Source of the DNA: Wenzhouxiangella limi
GTDB taxonomy: Bacteria > Pseudomonadota > Gammaproteobacteria > Xanthomonadales > Wenzhouxiangellaceae
DNA: 64,000 nt
Assembly (NCBI RefSeq): GCF_010499265.1
Contig: NZ_JAAGSC010000043.1
Span: 193,843 to 257,842, forward strand
Reading direction: 5' to 3'
The notes under the pieces were generated by a model. The model made no database searches. It was not told where the DNA came from and saw only the letters and a program-made list of their open reading frames with translations. Positions 24,936-37,289 of this stretch are shown one piece after another (the stretch's first letter is position 1; the number at the start of each line of letters is the position of its first letter). The position numbers were made by a program, and so were the translations under genes.

Positions 24936-26915
24936 TTAATTCTCGGGGTCGGCTTCGATCAGCGACAGCAGCAGGGCGTCGGCCTCGACCAGGTCGCCGC
25001 GCTCGACGGCCAGACCCTCCACCGTCCCGTCGATCGGGGCCTTGATGGTCAACTCCATCTTCATCGCCTCCATGACCAGCACCGGCTCGCCTTCTGCGAC
25101 TTGCGCGCCCTCGGTGACGCGAATCTCCAGGATGCGGCCCGGCATGGGCGCGAGGATTCGGCCGTCGCCGCCGGCGCTGGACTGGGCCGCCTCGAAGCGG
25201 GCGTGGCGGGTCAGCGTCCAGCGCAGCTCGTCCAGACAGACATCCAGCCTGGATTCGCCGTCGGCGTGCAGCCAGACGGGCCGGTTGCGATCACCCAGAT
25301 CAAGTCGGAAGCGCGAGACCCCCAGCGGATCGAGCCGCAGCGCCAGGTCCTGATCGGCGAGCATCAGCTTGTAGTCGCCGGCAAAGCCGGTGGCCTCGAT
25401 GCTTGTGCGCAGCTCGCCGCACTCGATGTCCAGCCAACGGCTGGCCGGCGTACCCGGGCGCCAGCCGTCGCAGCGCGCCCACGGCGAAGGACTGGGCGCG
25501 TCGGGTTCCTGCGCGCGCAGCCAGTAGGCGGCTGCTGCGGCGACAACCTCGACGGGCGGCTCGCGATGGGTTTGCACCAGCGCCGGTTCGCGGTCGAGCA
25601 GACCGGCGTCCAGCCGCCCGCTGGCGAAGGCCTCGGTGGCCGCCAGCGCCTGCAAAAAGCCGAGGTTGGTGGTCGGCCCGGCGATGAAGCTGGCTGAAAG
25701 CGCGCGCTTAAGCCGCGCCCGGCAGGCCTCGCGGTCCGGGCCGTGGACGATCAGCTTGGCGATCATGGGGTCGTAGTGCACGCTCACCGTGTCACCGGTA
25801 TCCACGCCACGATCGATGCGGATCTGCTCTCCTTCGGGCAGGTTCAGGGCCCGGATCCACCCGCTGGAAGGCACGAAGCCGCGGTCCGGGTCCTCGGCGT
25901 AGATGCGCGCTTCCATGGCGTGGCCCTGGATGCTGATCTGGTCCTGCTGCCTCGGCAGCTTTTCGCCGGCGGCCACCCGGATCTGCCACTCGACCAGGTC
26001 CAGCCCGGTGATCATTTCGGTGACCGGATGCTCGACCTGCAGGCGGGTGTTCATCTCCAGGAAGTAAAAATCATCGCCATCGACCAGGAACTCCACCGTG
26101 CCGGCGCCCAGGTAGTTGACGGCCTGGGCGGCGCGCACGGCCGCGGCCAGCAGCTCGGTTCTGAGCGCGGGATCCAGGTTGGGCGCCGGGGCCTCCTCGA
26201 TGATCTTCTGGTGGCGGCGCTGGCTGGAGCAGTCGCGCTCGTAAAGATGGACGGTGTTGCCGTGGGCGTCGGCAAAGACCTGGGCCTCGATATGGCGCGG
26301 GCGCGCCAGGTACCGCTCCAGGATCATGCGCTCATCGCCGAAGGCGCTCCTGGCCTCGCGCCGGGCCGCGGCCAATGCTTCGCCGAACTCGCCGGCCGAG
26401 CGCACCACGCGCATGCCCTTGCCGCCGCCGCCGGCCGCGGCCTTGAGCATCAGCGGAAAGCCGACCCGTTCGGCCTCGGCCTGCAGGTGCTCGTCATTCT
26501 GGTCGTCGCCGTGGTAGCCGGGGATCAGCGGTACGCCGGCCGGCGCCATCCGGTCCTTGGCCGCAGCCTTCGAGCCCATGATCTCCATGGACTGCGCGCT
26601 CGGACCGATCAGGGCAATCCCGGCCGCCTCCACGGCGCGGGCGAAGTCCGGGTTCTCGGACAGGAAACCGTAGCCGGGGTGGATGGCCTCGGCGCCGTGT
26701 TCTCGCGCTGCCGCCAGAATCCGCTCGACCTTGAGGTAGGACGCCGAGGCCGGCGCCGGACCGATGCAGGTGGCGGCATCGGCCAGGCGCACGTGGCGCG
26801 CCCCGGCGTCGGCTTCGGAATAGACCGCGATCGTGTGGATGCCCAGCCGTCGGCAGGTGGCGATGATCCGGCAGGCGATCTCGCCGCGGTTGGCTATGAG
26901 GATTTTGCTGAACAT
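24936..26915 (-). CDS. Methylcrotonyl-CoA carboxylase, alpha (biotin) subunit
   Basis: A 659-residue biotin-dependent carboxylase subunit. It has the biotin carboxylase domain (1-445), with I-L-I-A-N-R-G-E-I-A-C-R and the ATP-grasp glycine loop A-A-A-G-G-G-G-K-G-M, then a middle domain. The C-terminal biotinyl domain carries V-M-E-A-M-K-M-E, whose lysine bears biotin. Size and its partner gene fit the leucine-degradation enzyme that carboxylates 3-methylcrotonyl-CoA, although acetyl- or propionyl-CoA carboxylases look similar. It follows the enoyl-CoA hydratase by only ten bases and ends seven bases from the convergent hemerythrin gene. Confidence 0.9.
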   Translation of the reverse strand: MFSKILIANRGEIACRIIATCRRLGIHTIAVYSEADAGARHVRLADAATCIGPAPASASYLKVERILAAAREHGAEAIHPGYGFLSENPDFARAVEAAGIALIGPSAQSMEIMGSKAAAKDRMAPAGVPLIPGYHGDDQNDEHLQAEAERVGFPLMLKAAAGGGGKGMRVVRSAGEFGEALAAARREARSAFGDERMILERYLARPRHIEAQVFADAHGNTVHLYERDCSSQRRHQKIIEEAPAPNLDPALRTELLAAAVRAAQAVNYLGAGTVEFLVDGDDFYFLEMNTRLQVEHPVTEMITGLDLVEWQIRVAAGEKLPRQQDQISIQGHAMEARIYAEDPDRGFVPSSGWIRALNLPEGEQIRIDRGVDTGDTVSVHYDPMIAKLIVHGPDREACRARLKRALSASFIAGPTTNLGFLQALAATEAFASGRLDAGLLDREPALVQTHREPPVEVVAAAAAYWLRAQEPDAPSPSPWARCDGWRPGTPASRWLDIECGELRTSIEATGFAGDYKLMLADQDLALRLDPLGVSRFRLDLGDRNRPVWLHADGESRLDVCLDELRWTLTRHARFEAAQSSAGGDGRILAPMPGRILEIRVTEGAQVAEGEPVLVMEAMKMELTIKAPIDGTVEGLAVERGDLVEADALLLSLIEADPEN

Positions 26916-26925
26916 GGATTAGGAT

Positions 26926-27741
26926 TTATCCGCGTTCATCTGCGGTTCCCTTCGTTTCCGGAATCCAGCTCGGCGCACGTTTTGCCAGAAACGCGCTCAA
27001 GCCCTCCTGGCCCTCGCGCGAGACGCGCAGCGCGGCGATGGTCTCGGAGGTGCGGCGGTCGAGTTCTTCGGGGTTGTCGTGGCAGGCGCAGACCATGCGG
27101 ATCAGCGACTTGACCCGCGCCTGGGCCTTGGGGCCGCCGGCCAGCAGCAGCTCGACCAGGTCATGGATGTGACCGTCGAGCTGGCCCGGCGGCACGATGT
27201 CGGTGATCAGGCCGATCTTGTGCGCCGTCTCGGCGTCGATGCGCTCGCCGGTGAGCATGTAGCGGCGGGCGTGATTGACGCCGATGCGCGGCACCACGAA
27301 CGGCGAGATCGTAGCCGGGATCAGCCCCAGCCGCACCTCGGTCAGCCCGAAGCGCGCATATTCCAGGGCCACCGCCAGATCGCAGCAGGCGATCAGGCCG
27401 ACGCCGCCGCCGAAGGCATGGCCGTTCACCCGCGCAATGGTCGGGCAGGGCAGCTGGTCGAGCCGGCGCAGCATCGCGGCCAGGCGACGGGCATCGTCGC
27501 GGTTCTCGCTCTCGTCGGCTTGCGCCATATCGCGCATCCAGTTGAGATCCGCCCCGGCCGAAAAGGAGTGCCCCTCGCCGGTCAGGATCAGCGCCCGCGC
27601 GCCCTCCTCGACGACCCGATCAAAGGCCTCGCTCAGCGCCGCCACCAGCTCGGCGTTGAAGGCGTTGTGCACGGTTGGGCGATTCAGCGTCAGTGTCACC
27701 ACGCCACAGTCGTCGATGTCGTGCCGCAACAAGTCCGTCAT
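26926..27741 (-). CDS. Enoyl-CoA hydratase, probably methylglutaconyl-CoA hydratase
   Basis: A 271-residue crotonase-fold enzyme placed between the two methylcrotonyl-CoA carboxylase subunits, which points to hydration of 3-methylglutaconyl-CoA in leucine breakdown. Motifs are L-N-R-P-T-V-H-N-A-F-N, F-S-A-G-A-D-L-N-W-M, and G-G-G-V-G-L-I-A-C-C-D with the oxyanion hole and catalytic region. The last residues, T-A-D-E-R-G plus the TAA stop, are encoded by an arm of the palindromic repeat. The gene's end has therefore been rebuilt by the repeat, adding a short tail after the usual S-W-I-P ending. Confidence 0.88.
   Translation of the reverse strand: MTDLLRHDIDDCGVVTLTLNRPTVHNAFNAELVAALSEAFDRVVEEGARALILTGEGHSFSAGADLNWMRDMAQADESENRDDARRLAAMLRRLDQLPCPTIARVNGHAFGGGVGLIACCDLAVALEYARFGLTEVRLGLIPATISPFVVPRIGVNHARRYMLTGERIDAETAHKIGLITDIVPPGQLDGHIHDLVELLLAGGPKAQARVKSLIRMVCACHDNPEELDRRTSETIAALRVSREGQEGLSAFLAKRAPSWIPETKGTADERG
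26928..26946. repeat. Single arm of the palindromic repeat, copy 2
   Basis: ATCCGCGTTCATCTGCGGT here is identical over 19 bases to the right arms of the copies at 16259-16277 and 27851-27869. No second arm is nearby. It lies wholly inside the 3' end of the enoyl-CoA hydratase gene and supplies its last codons and part of the stop. Confidence 0.9.
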
Positions 27742-27771
27742 GTCTTTGCTTCCTTATCAAGGATTGCTTTC

Positions 27772-27875
27772 TTACCGCAGATGAACGCAGATGAACGCGG
27801 ATTTTTCATGAGTGCCTGGTTTGATCTTCATAGGCTTTTCATCTGCGTTTATCCGCGTTCATCTGCGGTAAAAAA
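27772..27875. repeat. Palindromic decamer repeat element, copy 3
   Basis: The left arm (27772-27805) is TTACCGCAGATGAACGCAG continuing ATGAACGCGGAT. The right arm (about 27838-27875) is TCATCTGCGTTTATCCGCG followed by TTCATCTGCGGTAAAA. The loop is about 30 bases, shorter than in copy 1. The element fills most of the 144-base gap between the carboxylase beta gene and the hydratase gene, so it would be transcribed as a long hairpin within the operon. Confidence 0.9.
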
Positions 27876-27885
27876 CCTTCGCCAG

Positions 27886-29523
27886 CTACATCCGAAACAC
27901 ACCATACCGCCCGTCTTCCACCGGCGCATTGGCCGCCACCGCCAGCGCCAGGCCGAGCACGCGCCGGGTGTCGACCGGATCGATGATGCCGTCGTCCCAC
28001 AGTCGGGCGGTGGCGTAGTAGGGGTTGCCCTGGGTTTCGTACTGCTCGCGGATCGGTGCCTTGAAGGCTTCTTCTTCCTCGGCCGGCCAGTCCTCGCCGC
28101 GTGATTTCAGCGCGTCGCGCCGCACGGTGGCCAGCACGCTGGCGGCCTGCTCGCCGCCCATCACCGAAATGCGCGCGTTGGGCCAGGTCCACAGGAACCG
28201 GGGCTGGTAGGCGCGCCCGCACATGGCGTAATTGCCCGCCCCGAACGAGCCGCCGATGATGACGGTGAATTTGGGTACGTGCGAGCAGGCCACGGCGGTG
28301 ACCATCTTGGCCCCGTCCTTGGCAATGCCGGCCTGCTCGTACTTCTTGCCGACCATGAAGCCGGTGATGTTCTGCAAAAACACCAGCGGGATGTCGCGCT
28401 GGTTGCACAGCTGGATGAAGTGCGCGCCCTTCAGCGCCGACTCGGAAAACAGGATGCCGTTGTTGGCCACGATGCCTACGGGGAAGCCGTGGATGTGGGC
28501 GAATCCGCACACTAAGGTTGTGCCGTAGCGGGCCTTGAACTCGCTGAACTCCGAGCCGTCGACCAATCGGGCGATGATCTCGCGCACCTCGAAGGGGTAG
28601 CGGGTGTCGGTGGGCAGGATGCCGTAGAGATCCTCGGCCGGGTAGGCCGGCTCGTCGACGGTCTCCAGCACGGGCGCGCTGGGCCGGGGCCGGTTGAGAT
28701 GAGCGACCAGCTCACGCGCAATGGCCAGAGCATGCAGATCGTTGTCGGCGAAATGATCGGCCACGCCCGACAGTCGGGTGTGGGTATCAGCTCCCCCTAA
28801 GGTCTCGGCATCGACTTCCTCGCCGGTGGCGGCCTTGACCAGCGGCGGGCCGCCGAGAAAGATCGTGCCCTGTTCTCTGACGATGATGGCCTCGTCGCAC
28901 ATCGCCGGCACGTAGGCCCCGCCGGCGGTGCACGAACCCATCACTACGGCGATCTGCGGGATGTTTTTGGCCGACAGCCGGGCCTGGTTGTAGAAGATCC
29001 GGCCGAAGTGATCGCGATCGGGAAAGACCTCGTCCTGCAGCGGCAGAAAGGCGCCGCCGGAGTCGACCAGGTACAGGCAGGGCAGGTGGTTTTCCAGCGC
29101 GATTTCCTGGGCGCGCAGGTGTTTCTTGACCGTGATCGGATAGTAAGTGCCGCCCTTGACCGTGGCATCGTTGGCCACCACCAGGCACTCGATGCCCGCC
29201 ACCCGCCCGATGCCGGCAATCACCCCGGCGCCCGGTGCGGCATCGTCGTACAGGCCGTTGGCCGCCAGCGGCGAGATTTCCAGCAACGGACTGCCCGGGT
29301 CCAGCAGCGCGCGCACCCTTTCGCGCGGCAGCAGCTTGCCGCGCTCGGTGTGCTTGGTGCGCGAGCGCTCCGGCCCGCCCAGGCCCTTGTCGGACAGCTG
29401 CGCGCGCAGCTCATCGGCAAGCGCGCGATGGTGCGCCAGGCGCTGCTGAAACTCGGCATTTTTGCGGTCGATCTGGCTGCTCAGCCTGGCCATGCGGGCT
29501 TCCGGACGGGGTGGACGCACCAT
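27886..29523 (-). CDS. Methylcrotonyl-CoA carboxylase, beta (carboxyltransferase) subunit
   Basis: A 545-residue carboxyltransferase that moves the carboxyl group from carboxybiotin to 3-methylcrotonyl-CoA. The crotonase-like halves show [35 protein letters not shown], and later N-I-T-G-F-M-V-G and [13 protein letters not shown]. Length fits MccB (about 535). GGGAGG five to six bases before the codon at 29523 supports that start. It heads the beta-hydratase-alpha cluster; isovaleryl-CoA dehydrogenase is not nearby. Confidence 0.92.
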   Translation of the reverse strand: MVRPPRPEARMARLSSQIDRKNAEFQQRLAHHRALADELRAQLSDKGLGGPERSRTKHTERGKLLPRERVRALLDPGSPLLEISPLAANGLYDDAAPGAGVIAGIGRVAGIECLVVANDATVKGGTYYPITVKKHLRAQEIALENHLPCLYLVDSGGAFLPLQDEVFPDRDHFGRIFYNQARLSAKNIPQIAVVMGSCTAGGAYVPAMCDEAIIVREQGTIFLGGPPLVKAATGEEVDAETLGGADTHTRLSGVADHFADNDLHALAIARELVAHLNRPRPSAPVLETVDEPAYPAEDLYGILPTDTRYPFEVREIIARLVDGSEFSEFKARYGTTLVCGFAHIHGFPVGIVANNGILFSESALKGAHFIQLCNQRDIPLVFLQNITGFMVGKKYEQAGIAKDGAKMVTAVACSHVPKFTVIIGGSFGAGNYAMCGRAYQPRFLWTWPNARISVMGGEQAASVLATVRRDALKSRGEDWPAEEEEAFKAPIREQYETQGNPYYATARLWDDGIIDPVDTRRVLGLALAVAANAPVEDGRYGVFRM

Positions 29524-29563
29524 TGTAGCCTCCCGCCTGGTCGGCGCGCGGTCAGGCCACGAC

Positions 29564-32676
<3,113 letters not shown>

Positions 32677-32680
<4 letters not shown>

Positions 32681-33897
32681 GACGGGCCGTCCGGACCGGC
32701 GTCGTCCTTCTCGTCGATTCTCAGCCGTAGCCCTTCGCGTACCGTGGCCAGACGCGTGGTGACCACCAAATCTTCGGCGGCCAGGCCTTCGTCGATGTAG
32801 GCGTAGCGCTCGTCCTGAAAAACGATGGAGACCGGGCGGATCGCCAGCCGCCCGTCGACCATCAGCCAGACGGTGTCGTCGGCGCGCACGTACTCACGCT
32901 CCAGGCGCACCACATCGGCCATCTCGCGGCCGTCGATTCTCGCCTCCACGTACTCGCCCAGCATCAGGCGCGGCCGGGCCGGATCGCCTTGGCGCGCCAG
33001 CGGATCATCGACCGCAATCAGGATGCGCGCCAGGCGGGTGGCGCCTTCCAGTTCGCCGATCAGGCGAAAAACCTCGCCTTCGCGCACCGCATCGGCCGGC
33101 CAGGCGGTGCGATTGCGGATCACGGCGCTCGATCCTTGCTCATCGCCATCGGGGATCGCCAGCCATGGCAGGCGCGAGACCGGGACAGTGGCCTCGATCC
33201 AGAAGGTGTCCAGGCCGACCAGTCGGCCCAGCGCCGCGCCGGTCCCGACCTGCGAGCCGAGGTTGATGTCGCGGCTGAGCACGTGGGCATCGAACGGCGC
33301 CTCGACGCGGGTGCGGCTCAGGTTCAGCTCGGCCTGCTCGACGTCGGCCCGGGCCGCCTCCACGCGGGCGCGGGCGGCCCGACCCTGCGGCTCGCGCAGC
33401 ACCAGGGCGCGCCGGTCCGGCGGCAGCTCGCGATTCAAGCGCTGATAATCGGCCGCTGCCGCGGAGCGCTCAGCCTGCTCGATTTGCAGGCTGGCCAGGG
33501 CCTGCTCCAGGTTGGTGCGGCTGCGCTGCAGGGCGACCTCGTAATCGGCCTCGTCGATCGCTACCAGCACCTCGCCGGCGTCGACAAACCCGCCCGGCAC
33601 GAAAGACTCGTGCAACTCGAGGACCTGGCCCTCGATCCTGGCGCTCAAGGCAATCTCGCGCGCCGGCCGAACCGTACCCATGGCCGCGATCACGGGGCGG
33701 AAGCTGCCGAACTCGCCCTGGGTGACGTCGACCAGCGAGGCCGACTGGCGGACGGCGCCATCGCGTTCGGCGGTCGGTTCGGTGCTGAAGGTCACGAAAA
33801 TCAGCGCCGCACCGCCAGCAATCAGGGCGGCACAGATGAGCGCGGTCTGGATCATTCTGCCGCGCGGGTTTTTCCGGGTGTCGGGTGGGTGAGTCAC
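32677..33897 (-). CDS. RND efflux periplasmic adaptor (membrane fusion protein)
   Basis: A 406-residue HlyD/AcrA-type adaptor. One N-terminal membrane helix (about 15-35) precedes a lipoyl-like half ([11 protein letters not shown]), an alpha-helical hairpin (about 125-205), the second lipoyl half (V-E-A-P-F-D-A-H-V), and beta-barrel domains. Translation probably starts at GTG 33897 after AGGAC; ATG 33855 is an alternative that keeps the helix. Its stop overlaps the permease start (ATGA), so the two are coupled. It bridges the permease and a TolC-like channel. Confidence 0.9.
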
Positions 33898-34200
33898 GCT
33901 TGTTATCAGTCCTTGGTTTTCGTGGCGTTGGCCGAACCACGCGTTGCAAGCCTAATCGATCAGGACATCAGGCCAATGTGAAGGTTTCGACAGCGGCCCG
34001 GACCGTGGAGGCGGTCGTTTTTCTTGTCACCGGCGCTTTCGAGCGGTTACAATGACGGGCTTGACTGATTGCGGCGACGGACGGCTTTTGCACAAAGCCC
34101 GGCTTGATGGCGGTTCGGTGATCGATACCGGACAGACTAATTCAAGGGGGTTTTCTGAAAAAGCCTGGTCGCCCACCGACTTTTTGGAGAATGAGTACAG
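33898..34200. other. Divergent intergenic region: RND operon and rpsO
   Basis: These 303 bases hold no gene. They separate the minus-strand RND adaptor from rpsO. The rpsO promoter lies at 34024-34053, leaving about 140 bases of mRNA leader. In E. coli the rpsO leader folds into a pseudoknot for S15 autoregulation; I could not establish such a fold here. GGAG at 34186-34189 is the likely rpsO ribosome site, 11 bases from ATG. No convincing RND promoter was found. Confidence 0.6.
34024..34053 (+). promoter_or_regulatory. Promoter of rpsO-pnp
   Basis: TTGTCA (34024-34029) and TACAAT (34048-34053) are separated by 18 bases and match sigma-70 consensus in ten of twelve positions by my count. Transcription would start near 34060. 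Confidence 0.6.
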
Positions 34201-34470
34201 ATGTCACTGACGGCAGAACAAAAGCAGCAGGTTGTACAGGAACACCAGTTGTCCGAGGGCGATACCGGGTCTCCGGAGGTGCAGGTCGCCTTGCTGACCG
34301 CGCGCATCCAGGAGCTGCAGGGCCATTTCGCAGAGCACAAGAAGGATCACCACTCGCGCAGAGGCCTGCTCAAGCTCGTCAACCAGCGTCGGTCGCTGCT
34401 CGACTACGTCAAGAAGAAAGACGTCCAGCGCTACCGTGATCTGATCGAGCGTCTGGGCCTGCGTCGTTAA
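34201..34470 (+). CDS. rpsO: 30S ribosomal protein S15
   Basis: An 89-residue primary 16S rRNA-binding protein of the small subunit platform. The sequence is canonical: the early [17 protein letters not shown], then [12 protein letters not shown] and D-Y-V-K-K-K, with the final L-I-E-R-L-G-L-R-R. Length equals E. coli S15. It precedes pnp, the conserved gammaproteobacterial order. truB and rbfA, often upstream, are absent here, and rpsO has its own promoter. Confidence 0.98.
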   Translation: MSLTAEQKQQVVQEHQLSEGDTGSPEVQVALLTARIQELQGHFAEHKKDHHSRRGLLKLVNQRRSLLDYVKKKDVQRYRDLIERLGLRR

Positions 34471-34497
34471 GACCTCAAGGCTTTCCGACTGGAATTG

Positions 34498-34536
34498 AAC
34501 ACCCCGGCGGCTTTCATGGCTGTTCCGGGGTGTTTT
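34498..34536 (+). terminator. rpsO-pnp intergenic hairpin
   Basis: AACACCCCGG (34498-34507) pairs perfectly with CCGGGGTGTT (34525-34534) around a 17-base loop, followed by TT. The run of four T at 34533-34536 partly overlaps the stem. This could act as a partial terminator or as a processing stem. E. coli has both a terminator and an RNase III site between these genes. Confidence 0.55.
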
Positions 34537-34562
34537 GCATTGCGACAAGTGGAGATGAAGTA

Positions 34563-36659
<2,097 letters not shown>

Positions 36660-36693
36660 CATCGTTGGCTGCTGCCGTGGCAGCACTCGTTCG

Positions 36694-36725
36694 AAAAAGC
36701 CGCCTGGGTTCCCGGCGGCTTTTTT
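36694..36725 (+). terminator. Intrinsic terminator of pnp
   Basis: AAAAAGCCGCC (36694-36704) and GGCGGCTTTTT (36714-36724) form an 11-pair stem with a nine-base loop, GC-rich next to the loop and ending in a T run. The flanking A and T runs could let it work in both directions. Confidence 0.92.
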
Positions 36726-36801
36726 GCTTTACCGGATCGGCATTGCTGCATGGTCGACTGGCTCGTGCGGCCCTGTCTGAATTTTTTAGGAGGCAACAAC
36801 C

Positions 36802-37191
36802 GTGCAACTGATGACCCCCGTGTCCCCCGGTGAGCTGCTCGACAAGCTCACCATCCTCGATATCAAGGTCGAGCGCATCGAAGACGCCGAGAAGCGCGCC
36901 AACGTCGCCCATGAAAAGCAACTGCTCGAGGCGGTCTGGCGCGAGTCGAATCTTGAAAATGCCGAGACCGTTCGCCTGCGCGCCGAACTCAAAGCGGTCA
37001 ACGAGCAACTCTGGGATATCGAAGACGCCATTCGCGACGAAGAACGCGACCGGCGCTTCGGCGAGCGCTTTATCGAACTGGCCCGCTCGGTCTACGTGAC
37101 CAACGATAAGCGCGCAGCCATCAAAAAAGCCATCAATCAGGAGCTGGGCTCGAAGATCGTCGAAGAAAAGTCCTACAGCGATTATCGCTGA
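36802..37191 (+). CDS. Small charged conserved protein (DUF6165-like)
   Basis: A 129-residue soluble protein, rich in charged residues and predicted helical. It contains M-T-P-V-S-P-G-E-L-L-D-K-L-T-I-L-D-I-K, a central coiled-coil-like part, and the end E-K-S-Y-S-D-Y-R. This resembles the DUF6165 family, whose role is unknown; members are often found near envelope polysaccharide genes. GTG 36802 is supported by AGGAGG at 36788-36793, an almost perfect ribosome site. It stands alone between the pnp terminator and an outer-membrane protein gene. Confidence 0.75.
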   Translation: MQLMTPVSPGELLDKLTILDIKVERIEDAEKRANVAHEKQLLEAVWRESNLENAETVRLRAELKAVNEQLWDIEDAIRDEERDRRFGERFIELARSVYVTNDKRAAIKKAINQELGSKIVEEKSYSDYR

Positions 37192-37239
37192 ACTGCGGGC
37201 GCTTTGTCGCCATTGGAAATGCCGTAAAACCCTAGCTGC

Positions 37240-37245
37240 TATACT
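37240..37245 (+). promoter_or_regulatory. Candidate -10 box upstream of the OmpA/Ig-repeat gene
   Basis: TATACT lies 45 bases before the ATG at 37290 in a 98-base gap. The nearest -35-like sequence, TTGGAA at 37213-37218, is too far away (21 bases) for a standard promoter, so only the -10 is convincing. Confidence 0.3.
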
Positions 37246-37289
37246 GTCAGCCATCACCGAATACTGCCTGCTAAGGGGACAATCGCGAC

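Noticed and set aside
27740-27890. CRISPR array
   Set aside because: The repeats are inverted arms with decamer periodicity, not direct repeats with unique spacers.
34060-34200. S15 autoregulatory pseudoknot in the rpsO leader
   Set aside because: Expected from E. coli, but I could not pair the sequence convincingly by hand.
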